From an uncultured Synergistia bacterium (GTDB lineage: Bacteria; Eremiobacterota; SpSt-956; JAKJGF01): a DNA stretch of 11,247 bases. The DNA is taken from NCBI GenBank assembly GCA_937888925.1, contig CALARM010000798.1, forward strand, positions 1 to 11,247, given 5' to 3'. Numbering within the stretch: position 1 is the first letter of the stretch; every line of letters starts with the position of its first letter. This document shows positions 1 through 7,282 of this stretch, one piece after another. A program made the translations under genes and the position numbers. Under the pieces are notes generated by a model. It saw only the letters and a list, made by a program, of their open reading frames with translations, ran no database searches and had not been told where the DNA came from.

Positions 1-95
1 ATGGAAAGGGATTTAAGATAATACTCGGCGTTGAAGATCAGAGAGGCATAGCAGGAGTAATGGAATATGTTAAGAAAACTATAAATGGTGAGTAG
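1..95 (+). CDS. 3' end of an unidentified protein gene (partial)
   Basis: An open frame enters from the left edge in frame 3 and ends at TAG 93-95, giving 30 C-terminal residues (GKGFKIILGVEDQRGIAGVM, then EYVKKTINGE). The composition, with alternating hydrophobic and charged residues and a lysine-rich amphipathic end, looks like real protein. It is the only plus-strand coding candidate in the window and is convergent with the gene ending at 200. A heptamer array with stop triplets in its own sense starts 5 nt after the stop, as at other gene ends here. I do not recognise the family; too little is present to name a function. Confidence 0.55.
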   Translation, partial: GKGFKIILGVEDQRGIAGVMEYVKKTINGE

Positions 96-99
96 GGGA

Positions 100-161
100 C
101 AGTGAGCAGTGAGCAGTGAGCAGTGAGCAGTGACCAGTGACCAGTGACCACTGATCACTGC
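100..161 (+). repeat. 7-bp tandem array CAGTGAG/CAGTGAC
   Basis: Four CAGTGAG units (100-127) are followed by three CAGTGAC units (128-148), then CACTGAT and a partial CACTGC. Each of the first seven units contains TGA on the plus strand, the sense strand of the gene that ends at 95. With a 7-nt period the TGAs fall in all three frames. The array lies between two convergent gene ends. Confidence 0.9.
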
Positions 162-171
162 ATGGTGAAAC

Positions 172-206
172 TTACCCGTCACGCTTTACCCGTCACGTGT
201 TACGCC
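172..206 (-). repeat. 7-bp tandem array TTACCCG/TCACGYK
   Basis: Units are TTACCCG (172-178), TCACGCT, TTACCCG, TCACGTG and TTACGCC (200-206). Read on the minus strand every unit holds TAA or TGA. The TAA stop of the coiled-coil gene (200-202) is the first of these. The array faces the plus-oriented array at 100-161, so each convergent gene has an array with stops in its own sense. Confidence 0.75.
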
Positions 207-1207
207 TCCGGAGGGCCCAGTTCAATAGATAAATTACCGTTCTCTGCAGTTACCTTTTTAAAGTCTGCCTTTAATCCTACAGGGAGCATTGCTCCTATGT
301 CTACTGAGAAGGTATTTTCTTTATCTTTATCTTTTTCTACGATTCCTTTTGCAAATTTACTGCCTATTATATCTATGAAGGTATCCTGAATTACGCCCGG
401 CACAGATATAAATCCTGCTACCTTTACTTTATCCAGAGTTACTTTGAATTTATTGTCTTCAAAATCAAGACTGTAAAATAAAGTGAAAGGTACAGGAATG
501 AAAGTGCCGTAATCTCCTTTTATCTTACATTTACCTTCTTCATAACGGGCTTCCAGATTATGTACCTTATATTTCTTAAAAGTATCTCCCATTTTCCTCA
601 GATATTCTGTAAGGACATCCTGCGATATGGTTACATGTCCCTCTTCTACCGTGAATGGTGTGTCAAGGGATTCGAAGAAGTCTTTTCTTATCTGTCCCGG
701 TGTGGTTGAGAATATATCTATGGACATAAGATTTTTCATATATTCTCCTGTTTTCGGATTTCTGATTTTTATATTATCCAGTATAATTCCGTTATATTTA
801 ACATCTGTCAGGGTAAAAGTACCTTCCTGGAGATTCACATCAAACTGCTTATGCCCCAATTTATCTTTAAGGGTTTTAATCTGTTCCTGAAGAACGTTAT
901 TTTCCTCTGTTTCTTTTTTTAATCTACTCTCAAGGGATTCTTCTTCCTTTTTTGTAATCTGAAGCTCTTCTTTCAGTTTTTCCAGTTCTCTTTTTAGAGA
1001 AACATTTTCCTGTTTCATCTGTTCTGACATCTGCTGGAGCTTTGAAGACATTTCCCACTGACTGTCATCTTTTTTATCATATGGCCCTGACAGATATACA
1101 CCGTCTCCAGGAGCAGTGGATACAATATGACTGGAAGATAAATTTCTATTGTTTACCTGTTTTATATCTTCAGAAGCTTTTGCCCTGAAAAAACCTGATA
1201 TGTTCAT
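200..1207 (-). CDS. Coiled-coil protein with LmeA/DUF2993-like C-terminal domain
   Basis: 335 residues. No signal peptide or membrane segment is visible. Residues 1-50 look disordered. Residues about 52-118 are a Lys/Glu/Leu-rich heptad coiled coil. Residues about 120-335 are beta-rich and follow the pattern of LmeA-like (DUF2993) phospholipid-binding domains: a helix (VTISQDVLTEYLRKM, 192-206), a VHNLEARYEEGKCKIKG strand pair, an IPVPF turn (237-241), a VKVAGFISVPGV segment and a final strand NLSIEL. The domain call rests on pattern recognition and is only moderately sure. The ATG at 1205-1207 has GGAGGT 7 nt upstream. It is the last gene of the protease/repeat-protein operon, 82 bp after the YidD-fused protease. 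A lipid- or membrane-associated structural role is inferred. Its stop codon lies in a heptamer array. Confidence 0.8.
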   Translation of the reverse strand: MNISGFFRAKASEDIKQVNNRNLSSSHIVSTAPGDGVYLSGPYDKKDDSQWEMSSKLQQMSEQMKQENVSLKRELEKLKEELQITKKEEESLESRLKKETEENNVLQEQIKTLKDKLGHKQFDVNLQEGTFTLTDVKYNGIILDNIKIRNPKTGEYMKNLMSIDIFSTTPGQIRKDFFESLDTPFTVEEGHVTISQDVLTEYLRKMGDTFKKYKVHNLEARYEEGKCKIKGDYGTFIPVPFTLFYSLDFEDNKFKVTLDKVKVAGFISVPGVIQDTFIDIIGSKFAKGIVEKDKDKENTFSVDIGAMLPVGLKADFKKVTAENGNLSIELGPPEA

Positions 1208-1249
1208 TTAGATTACCTCCGGAATTTTTTTGCCCTTCACCCTTTATAT

Positions 1250-1274
1250 CAGGGCGTTTAATGAAACGCCCCTG
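1250..1274 (-). repeat. Palindromic element GGGCGTTT-AATG-AAACGCCC
   Basis: An 8-bp perfect stem with a tetraloop, extended by CAG/CTG with one bulged C, lies between the stop of the YidD-fused protease (1290) and the ribosome site of the coiled-coil gene (1216-1220). No T run follows on the minus strand, so an intrinsic terminator is unlikely; attenuation or mRNA processing is possible. The same core recurs at 7373-7398. Confidence 0.7.
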
Positions 1275-1275
1275 C

Positions 1276-1303
1276 TCATACTTCACTTTTCACTTCTCAT
1301 AAT
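1276..1303 (-). repeat. Degenerate 7-bp array TCAYWYT at a stop codon
   Basis: Four consecutive 7-mers read TCATACT, TCACTTT, TCACTTC and TCATAAT. Each begins with TCA, which is TGA on the minus strand. The third unit (1290-1296) supplies the stop codon of the YidD-fused protease. It is a more degenerate version of the other arrays in the window. Confidence 0.6.
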
Positions 1304-3797
1304 AATACTGAAGAATTTTCTCTGTTTCTACATGTTTTGCGAATTCTCCGAATTTTTCTTTTGCATAATTCTGACCGAAGAGGCCGGCAAATTTGGAGCC
1401 CCACTGGTACCCTACAACAGAAGCACCTGTAGTGCCAAGTATTGTTCCTGTTACTGCTCCCACTGCTCCTCCCACCACTTTAGCAAGTACTTTGTTGTAG
1501 GTATGACCGGCATTTTCTATGATTATCTTTATTTCTTTTTCATTGAAGTCCAGGTCTGAAAGTTTTTCTTTCATGTTCCCTTCTGACATTTTTTTATGTA
1601 ACAGTGGCTTCATTGTATCTACTTTTTCCATACCTTCTCTGTTTCTGGCTGAATCCACTATAGCTTCTATTTCTTTTTCGCTGAAGTTTGCTTTTTTCAA
1701 CCCTTCTATCATTCTGCTCTCAGGTAATTTCCTGTTGATAATAGAACTCACTATGGAAAGTTTTTTCTCATCTGTTATGATATTTTTAAGAGACTCTATA
1801 GATGTGCCGGTGATTTCAAGAGGGATCATATTTTTCAGATTTTCCAGAGTATCTTCTGTGATTTCCAGTCCTCCTGTCAGATGTTTTATTGTGTTATGAA
1901 CCTTTTCTCCTGCACCACCCACTGCATGCTCTATTTTTGCAAACTGTCTTACAGAGTCTTTATGATATTTTGAAAGAAGCTCTTTATTCATATCGTTTAA
2001 CTGGCCTGTTCCTGCTTTTGTACCAATTACTGCCCCCATGGCAGTTCCTATGGGAAGAGCTACAAGTGCTCCCGCTATTCCTCCCAGGATTTTGCCTGTT
2101 AATTTAGCTCCAAGAATAACTGTGTTTTCAACAGTCTTTCTGAAGGCAGATTTTTCTAATGTTTTCGGAGGACTTATGAGCACTTCTGGAAGATTATTAT
2201 CTTTAAAATCAGGCGGTGCTTCCCCATGATCCAGGTTACATTTCAATTCTCCATCTTCAGAAACCTCCGGTACAGGATCATATTTTGCCGTTGCTTCAGG
2301 ATTACACCCCAGGATACGCATAAAAGCCATTTTACCGCCATCTATAAGTCCATGCTTTTCAATTGCCTCTCGTCCGTACTGAGAACAGGAAGGACTGTGT
2401 TTGCAGACCAGCATAAGATAGGGAGACACGTATTTCTTATAATTGTGTATAACTGTTTTCCCGAACTTCTGCGAAAGAGATAATTTCTCTGCCGGTGCTG
2501 TTTCCAGAGACGGAGATTTTACCTCCGACGCAAATCCTTCCGCTATGTCTTTATCTTCGAATACATAATCTACAAGTTTCATCCATGTTGTATCTTTTTC
2601 AAATTTTAATTTTCCGTAATTTTCTTTCAAGTCATCGGAAGGATTTTTCCATGGCATATAAATATTAAATCCTCTTCCGTCTTTTATTTTTTTCTTTGAA
2701 TTGCCTATGTAATGGGCTATTATTGAATCTGAAAGCAGATTGTCAAGTGCTTTTGCCTTGTCTTTAATTGCCCGGGAAGTAATATTTTTATCTTCCATCA
2801 GGTTTTTAAGAAAACCTCTCTCATCTCTGAAATTAAAGGCAAAACTTCTGCTTTCCTGTGGTTCCATAGATGAGGTTTTCAGCATATCAGTATAAAGGAC
2901 ATCTCTCGGTATATTTTCTTTAATAAGAGTATTTACAAGCTCTTCCGTAGCTTTCCCTACTTCTTTTAATTTTTCCAGATCTATTGCTGTCTGAATACCT
3001 CTCGGCACTTCTGTTTCATGGGCTTTTACAATCAATTCTCCCACTTCTTTAGGATTTATGGTCTTTGCTTTTTCCTTCAGTCCTGAAAGGAATGTATCAT
3101 AGGGATAGTCAATAGCATATATGTCTTCCTGGGAACCGGCCATAACCTTTACATGTTCTTTTATTTCATAACCTACTTCCATCTGTTCCATGGAACAACT
3201 GTCAAAAGAAAGGACATCTACAGTTTTTCCTGTTTTTTTCTCTGTTTTCTCAAGGGCTTCATCAAGATCTCTTGCGGAAAGAGGAACCATTTTATCGGTT
3301 TTTGCAAATCCGAGACCATGTTTTTTTATCACTACCATATAGTGTTTTGCAGGGAATTTTTCCATACCCCATGAAAGAAAATCTGCCAGAGTATCAGGAT
3401 TGAGAGGTACCTTTTCTCCAAGATCTCCTGCAACAGGGGAACTTATCTTGTTTTCATCGGAATCCTGTGTTATGTAATAACGTCTTGTATTGGTCTTTTC
3501 CATATCAGGAGCAAATCTTTCGTTCCATGCTGGCTCTATGGTAGATTGGACAACTACGTTTACATTCTCATCTGACCCGGCTTTCTCCATTTTATTTATT
3601 GCTACATTGGTAGAATATGCAAGATGATTTCTTCCTTCTGCATAAACAAGAACTGTCCATTCTTTTTCATTTTTCCCGGATTTGACAAGGAGATCTTCCG
3701 GCTCTACTATCTTTGCATCCGGCCTTTTTAAGAAACTGTTTCTGAAGTTTCCTACAGCTCTTAATTTTCCCTGAATTGACATCCCTATTTGATTCAT
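1290..3797 (-). CDS. C11 (clostripain-family) protease fused to a YidD domain
   Basis: 835 residues. Residues 45-410 form a C11 cysteine-protease domain: entry strand EWTVLVYAEG (46-55), FPAKHYMVVIKKHG with catalytic His160, VDVLSFDSC with catalytic Cys201, and GFNIYMP (376-382) near its end. Residues about 445-512 are a YidD-type domain with NYKKYVSPYLMLVCKHSPSC (452-471), GCNP (497-500) and YDPVP (506-510). YidD is normally a free protein of about 70-100 residues that assists YidC-mediated membrane insertion. Residues 563-597 and 773-800 are glycine-zipper hydrophobic stretches flanking a helical region with repeats KKANFSEKEI and LDFNEKEI. There is no signal peptide. ATG 3795-3797 has AAGGAG 7 nt upstream. 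It follows the repeat-protein gene by 69 bp and is likely its processing or membrane-acting partner. The catalytic dyad looks intact. I know of no standard family with this domain combination. Confidence 0.92.
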   Translation of the reverse strand: MNQIGMSIQGKLRAVGNFRNSFLKRPDAKIVEPEDLLVKSGKNEKEWTVLVYAEGRNHLAYSTNVAINKMEKAGSDENVNVVVQSTIEPAWNERFAPDMEKTNTRRYYITQDSDENKISSPVAGDLGEKVPLNPDTLADFLSWGMEKFPAKHYMVVIKKHGLGFAKTDKMVPLSARDLDEALEKTEKKTGKTVDVLSFDSCSMEQMEVGYEIKEHVKVMAGSQEDIYAIDYPYDTFLSGLKEKAKTINPKEVGELIVKAHETEVPRGIQTAIDLEKLKEVGKATEELVNTLIKENIPRDVLYTDMLKTSSMEPQESRSFAFNFRDERGFLKNLMEDKNITSRAIKDKAKALDNLLSDSIIAHYIGNSKKKIKDGRGFNIYMPWKNPSDDLKENYGKLKFEKDTTWMKLVDYVFEDKDIAEGFASEVKSPSLETAPAEKLSLSQKFGKTVIHNYKKYVSPYLMLVCKHSPSCSQYGREAIEKHGLIDGGKMAFMRILGCNPEATAKYDPVPEVSEDGELKCNLDHGEAPPDFKDNNLPEVLISPPKTLEKSAFRKTVENTVILGAKLTGKILGGIAGALVALPIGTAMGAVIGTKAGTGQLNDMNKELLSKYHKDSVRQFAKIEHAVGGAGEKVHNTIKHLTGGLEITEDTLENLKNMIPLEITGTSIESLKNIITDEKKLSIVSSIINRKLPESRMIEGLKKANFSEKEIEAIVDSARNREGMEKVDTMKPLLHKKMSEGNMKEKLSDLDFNEKEIKIIIENAGHTYNKVLAKVVGGAVGAVTGTILGTTGASVVGYQWGSKFAGLFGQNYAKEKFGEFAKHVETEKILQYYYEK

Positions 3798-3823
3798 TGT
3801 AATTCTCCTTTTATAGAGAGATT

Positions 3824-3858
3824 ACTCTCTCCCTGAATTGAATAATCAGGGAGAGAGT
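3824..3858 (-). other. 13-bp perfect inverted repeat between operon genes
   Basis: ACTCTCTCCCTGA (3824-3836) pairs with TCAGGGAGAGAGT (3846-3858) around a 9-nt loop. It sits in the 69-bp gap between the repeat-protein stop and the ribosome site (about 3805-3810) of the YidD-fused protease. No T run follows on the minus strand, so it is more likely an mRNA-stabilising or processing hairpin, or a partial attenuator, than a full terminator. It could set a higher level of the repeat protein than of the downstream protease. Confidence 0.7.
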
Positions 3859-3866
3859 TAATTTAT

Positions 3867-4844
3867 TTAAAGATCAATTTTACCAAAACTCAGATTTTCA
3901 CCGGCTTTTTGTGTGTCAGCACCGATACACCCGGCGAGAGGGAAAATGTCATTATTGCTCTGACCTGCTTTTTCTGTTTCTGCTCCCCTGAGACAGGTAA
4001 AAGGATCTAAGGGGATATCACCGCTTTTTTCTGTCTCTGCTCCCATTGCGCATGCTACAGGATCTGTGTCTTTAGGAGAAGCTTTTGCCGTATCTCCGCC
4101 GAAGAGACAGTCTGGAGGAAAATCGCCGTGAGCTTTTTCCGTATCTCCGCCAAAGAGACAATCAGGAGGGAAGTCTTTTGAAGAAGCTTTTTCCGTATCT
4201 CCGCCGAAGAGACAGTCAGGAGGGAAATCTTTTGAAGAAGCTTTTGCAGTATCTCCGCCGAAAAGACAGTCAGGAGGGAAATCGCCGTGGGCTTTTTCTG
4301 TTTCACTACCATAAAGACATGCCATTGGATCACCAGTTGTTGAAGGGCTGCTTGCCTTTTCCGTGCCTGCCCCCATACATGGACCTAAATCCATACCGGC
4401 TTTTTCTGTTTCTGCTCCTCTGAGACAGGTAAAAGGATCTAAGGGGATATCACCGCTTTTTTCTGTTTCAGCACCCATGGCACATGCTACGGGATCTGTG
4501 TCTTTAGGAGAAGCTTTTGCCGTATCTCCGCCGAAAAGACAGTCAGGAGGGAAATCGCCGTGGGCCTTCTGTGTCTCACCACCGATAAAACATGCTCCAG
4601 CTTCGCCTCCCCAGGCTTTCTGTGTTTCAGAACCGAAGAGACATTCTATTCCTGTATCGCCGTGGGCTTTCTGTGTTTCAGAACCCATACAGCCGTAACC
4701 AAGAACAGGGACATCACCGCATGCGCCGCTTTTGAATGTATCGGAACCGAAAAGACATTCTATGCCTGTGTCACCGTGGGCTTTGGTTTTTGCTGCTCCT
4801 GTGTGTTTTACATTGGACTGATTAAACCCGGAATTAATTTTCAT
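3867..4844 (-). CDS. Cys/Lys repeat protein with 16 short units; possible multi-peptide precursor
   Basis: 325 residues, family not recognised. After a 21-residue leader-like start (MKINSGFNQSNVKHTGAAKT...), almost the whole protein is 16 units of 15-21 residues ending C-x(1,2)-G-x-[DEG]-T-x-K, then Ala or Ser. Cys positions are 30, 52, 68, 85, 102, 121, 140, 156, 176, 193, 211, 229, 246, 265, 284 and 306; an extra Cys is at 42. Typical units are HGDFPPDCLFGGDTAKA and FTCLRGAETEKAG. There is no signal peptide or hydrophobic segment. The ATG at 4842-4844 has a strong AAGGAGGT site 7 nt upstream. It lies 31 bp after one C11 protease gene and 69 bp before another. C11 enzymes cut after Lys or Arg, so the regular K-A/K-S junctions suggest a substrate cut into single-Cys peptides (inference). 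A folded repeat scaffold is the main alternative. Confidence 0.88.
   Translation of the reverse strand: MKINSGFNQSNVKHTGAAKTKAHGDTGIECLFGSDTFKSGACGDVPVLGYGCMGSETQKAHGDTGIECLFGSETQKAWGGEAGACFIGGETQKAHGDFPPDCLFGGDTAKASPKDTDPVACAMGAETEKSGDIPLDPFTCLRGAETEKAGMDLGPCMGAGTEKASSPSTTGDPMACLYGSETEKAHGDFPPDCLFGGDTAKASSKDFPPDCLFGGDTEKASSKDFPPDCLFGGDTEKAHGDFPPDCLFGGDTAKASPKDTDPVACAMGAETEKSGDIPLDPFTCLRGAETEKAGQSNNDIFPLAGCIGADTQKAGENLSFGKIDL
3963..4133 (-). repeat. Internal duplication in the repeat gene, copy 2
   Basis: Encodes residues 238-294 of the repeat protein (three units). The 57 amino acids are identical to residues 94-150 encoded at 4395-4565. By hand count about a dozen bases differ, all silent. 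Confidence 0.85.
4395..4565 (-). repeat. Internal duplication in the repeat gene, copy 1
   Basis: Encodes residues 94-150 of the repeat protein (units with Cys102, Cys121 and Cys140). Its protein product is identical to that of 3963-4133, while the DNA has diverged only at silent positions. Confidence 0.85.
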
Positions 4845-4875
4845 AAAATAACCTCCTTAATTTATTTAAAAAATT

Positions 4876-7209
4876 TCATTTCTTCTCTGAAGAAATATAT
4901 TCAAGCTTTTCTTTTGTACTCATAGAGTTAAATTGTTCGGCCTCTTTAATAAAGGCATCATGATCTTTTTTATTTACTAAAATTTTAACAAGTTCTTTCC
5001 CCAGTCTTATACCTGCCGATGCAATGGCTGCAGGCCATACAACTGCCGAAGATAACATACCCAGTAAATAAAGGCTGTAAACTGTAAAAGCCAGTCCCAT
5101 TCCTGCTTTCCCTGCCTGGTCAACCATCTCTTCTTTCTCTATTCCAGAAAGTTTTTCTTTCCCTGCCAGTTTTACTGTTTCTTTTATTCCTTTAACTGCA
5201 TCTGCTGTACCCAGCACACTGAAGTAAGCTCCGAAACCAAGTGGATAAACCGGTATTCCTGCTTTACCCATAAGGTTTACACCCAGTATCATACCGGCAG
5301 TTTTACCTATTTTTTCCAGAATATTCAGATAAGAAATTGCTATACCTGTTTTCCCTGCAATCTTCTGCTTGAATTTTATATGATTTTCTTTGATATTATC
5401 CAGAGTTTTTCTGAAAAAGGATCTTTCTGCTTTTTCTTTTTCCGTAGCTTTACTCACATACTGCAGGAACTCTTCTGCATTCACTTCTTTACCGTATTTA
5501 GTCTTCTGTATCTGATCCAGTCGTGAGTCAGGGTGATTTGCATCATCATCATAATAAACAGTAAGACCTGTCATACCGGATCTGTCCTGTCCTTTTATGA
5601 ATAGACGAAGGACTCTGCTTGTAATGGATTCCATTGCTTTTTCCGCATGCTGTTCTGCAAAAACACTTTCTTTTATGGCTTCCTTTAATTCTTTTGCTCC
5701 TTCCTTTACCTTTTCGGAAGCTACAGATTTAAAGATTTCATCTGCAAAAGAACCTATATCTGTCAGATATATCTGTTTCGGTATACTGGAAAAATCCAGC
5801 TTCTGGCTTTTCTGGAAGGCTTTTTTGATATCTTCAGGTCTTACCCCTTCTGACATAAGCAGGCTTTGCAGATTTTTTATTTTATCAACGAGAAGTCCGA
5901 TTTTTTCCATATCAATGGCAGAAAGGGTTTCCATGTAAAGATTGCCGAGAGGCTGACGCCTTGTATCTTCTACTATCAGTTTTGCCAGATCTTTACCAGA
6001 TATATCAAGTCCTTCTTTTAAGCCTTTCTGGAGATCGGAAAGTACATCTGCGAAAGGCTGTGTGGCAGAAAATACGACATTTTCCGAAGCCACTACATGT
6101 TCCACTCCCTCTTTAAGAGGATAAATAGATTCTATATTTGCAGAAAAGCAGGTATTCATATCCAGAAGATCAATCTTATGGCCTGTTTCCTTCGATACAC
6201 CCTCTAAGACCTCTCCCAGTTCCTCATTCTTTATGCGAGGTGACGGTTTTTTGACAGCCCCTTTCATAGCTTCTGTAATGATTTTACTTTCATCTTCACT
6301 GAAATTTAGTTCTTTCAGAGTTTTCTCAAGTTCTGACTCTGTAAATCTTCTATTCTGAAGAAATCTGACATTATTAAGTTTTTCACTGTTAATTCTGCTC
6401 TGTAAATTTTTTATTCCTTCATCGGAAAGTTCAAACCATTTATGGCTTTTTACTTTATCTATTTCTTCATCTGTAAAATTCAGTTTTTTCAGTTCTTCTG
6501 CCATTGTATCTCCGGAAAACCTTGTTTCTTTCAGTGATCTCAGAGATGCCAGTCTGTCCGGCGGAAGTATATCTTTTAAAGTTTCTATGGCTTTTTCATT
6601 GAATTCATAGAGAGGGATATGAGTGATCATGGAACCTCCGAAGGCGGAGCCATGGCCGCTCAGGAATACTGCATAATGTTTTGCAGGATATTTTGCCATA
6701 TTTTCCAGAAGAAATTTTCTCAAAGTTTCTCTGTCACCCATGTTTGTATCAGGAGGATGTTCTGCTATGACAGGAGATTTTATATCATGAGGAGATGCCA
6801 TGATGAAATCTGCCAGATCTTTTGCTTCTTTCGGAAGTATTTTTCCCAGAACAGGCAATTTGTCTTTTCCTTCTTCATGTTTTGTGACATAATAGGTTTT
6901 TGTTCCTTTATATTCTCTGTTACGGCCTGTCAGTTTTTCATAGGTACCGTCGGAACGATAATTCATAGCTACCACATTTGTATTTTCATCAGAACCGACT
7001 TTTTCCAGTTCTACCAGAGATGAGGTGCACATTTTTCTTTCCCCGCCATCACCGACATTGTAGAAAAGTAAAGTCCATTCTTTTTCTTTACCCGATGAAA
7101 CTTCAACTTTATCTTCATAGGAGGGAAGAAGCTGTTGCTCTGTATAGGTTTTATGATAAGGGTTTAATTCAACAGGAGAATTTGTTTTATATAAAGAATT
7201 TATTTTCAT
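4876..7209 (-). CDS. C11 (clostripain-family) protease with helical insert and hydrophobic C-terminus
   Basis: 777 residues. The C11 domain starts with EWTLLFYNVGDG (44-55) and has YPAKHYAVFLSGHG with catalytic His186, IDLLDMNTC with catalytic Cys354, and the late strand GLTVYY (548-553). His and Cys are 168 residues apart, against 41 in the second protease of this operon. The extra segment (about 200-330) is helical and charged and contains two related motifs, LKKLNFTDEEI (240-250) and LKELNFSEDE (298-307). Residues about 620-740 contain three or four hydrophobic stretches, probably membrane-inserting. There is no N-terminal signal peptide, and the first residues, MKINS, match the start of the repeat protein. 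ATG 7207-7209 has only a weak GAGGG site. It is the first gene of the four-gene operon and a paralogue of the protease at 1290-3797. Processing of the adjacent repeat protein is inferred. Confidence 0.92.
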   Translation of the reverse strand: MKINSLYKTNSPVELNPYHKTYTEQQLLPSYEDKVEVSSGKEKEWTLLFYNVGDGGERKMCTSSLVELEKVGSDENTNVVAMNYRSDGTYEKLTGRNREYKGTKTYYVTKHEEGKDKLPVLGKILPKEAKDLADFIMASPHDIKSPVIAEHPPDTNMGDRETLRKFLLENMAKYPAKHYAVFLSGHGSAFGGSMITHIPLYEFNEKAIETLKDILPPDRLASLRSLKETRFSGDTMAEELKKLNFTDEEIDKVKSHKWFELSDEGIKNLQSRINSEKLNNVRFLQNRRFTESELEKTLKELNFSEDESKIITEAMKGAVKKPSPRIKNEELGEVLEGVSKETGHKIDLLDMNTCFSANIESIYPLKEGVEHVVASENVVFSATQPFADVLSDLQKGLKEGLDISGKDLAKLIVEDTRRQPLGNLYMETLSAIDMEKIGLLVDKIKNLQSLLMSEGVRPEDIKKAFQKSQKLDFSSIPKQIYLTDIGSFADEIFKSVASEKVKEGAKELKEAIKESVFAEQHAEKAMESITSRVLRLFIKGQDRSGMTGLTVYYDDDANHPDSRLDQIQKTKYGKEVNAEEFLQYVSKATEKEKAERSFFRKTLDNIKENHIKFKQKIAGKTGIAISYLNILEKIGKTAGMILGVNLMGKAGIPVYPLGFGAYFSVLGTADAVKGIKETVKLAGKEKLSGIEKEEMVDQAGKAGMGLAFTVYSLYLLGMLSSAVVWPAAIASAGIRLGKELVKILVNKKDHDAFIKEAEQFNSMSTKEKLEYISSEKK

Positions 7210-7249
7210 TTTTTGCCCTCTGCTCTTACATTATCCAGATAATATTTAT

Positions 7250-7278
7250 ATATTAGATTATAGGTTCATATAGTTCAA
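7250..7278 (-). promoter_or_regulatory. Possible sigma-70-type promoter for the protease/repeat operon
   Basis: On the minus strand TTGAAC (7273-7278) and TAATAT (7250-7255) are separated by 17 nt, about 40 nt before the ATG of the first operon gene. A better -10 match, TATAAT at 7257-7262, has no well-placed -35. The region is strongly AT-rich, so chance matches are likely. Confidence 0.25.
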
Positions 7279-7282
7279 TAGA

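Noticed and set aside
3..95. Similarity of the edge fragment (VEDQRGIAGVM) to the adenosine-specific kinase segment [11 protein letters not shown]
   Set aside because: The match spans about ten residues with a gap and the following sequence differs; too short to claim homology.
100..206. CRISPR-like repeats
   Set aside because: The units are 7-bp direct tandem repeats with no unique spacers, and no cas genes are present.
4055..4925. Long open frames on both strands overlapping the repeat-protein gene
   Set aside because: Near-multiple-of-three repeats keep other frames open by periodicity; none has a ribosome site or sensible composition, while the 325-residue frame has AAGGAGGT and conserved silent-only divergence.
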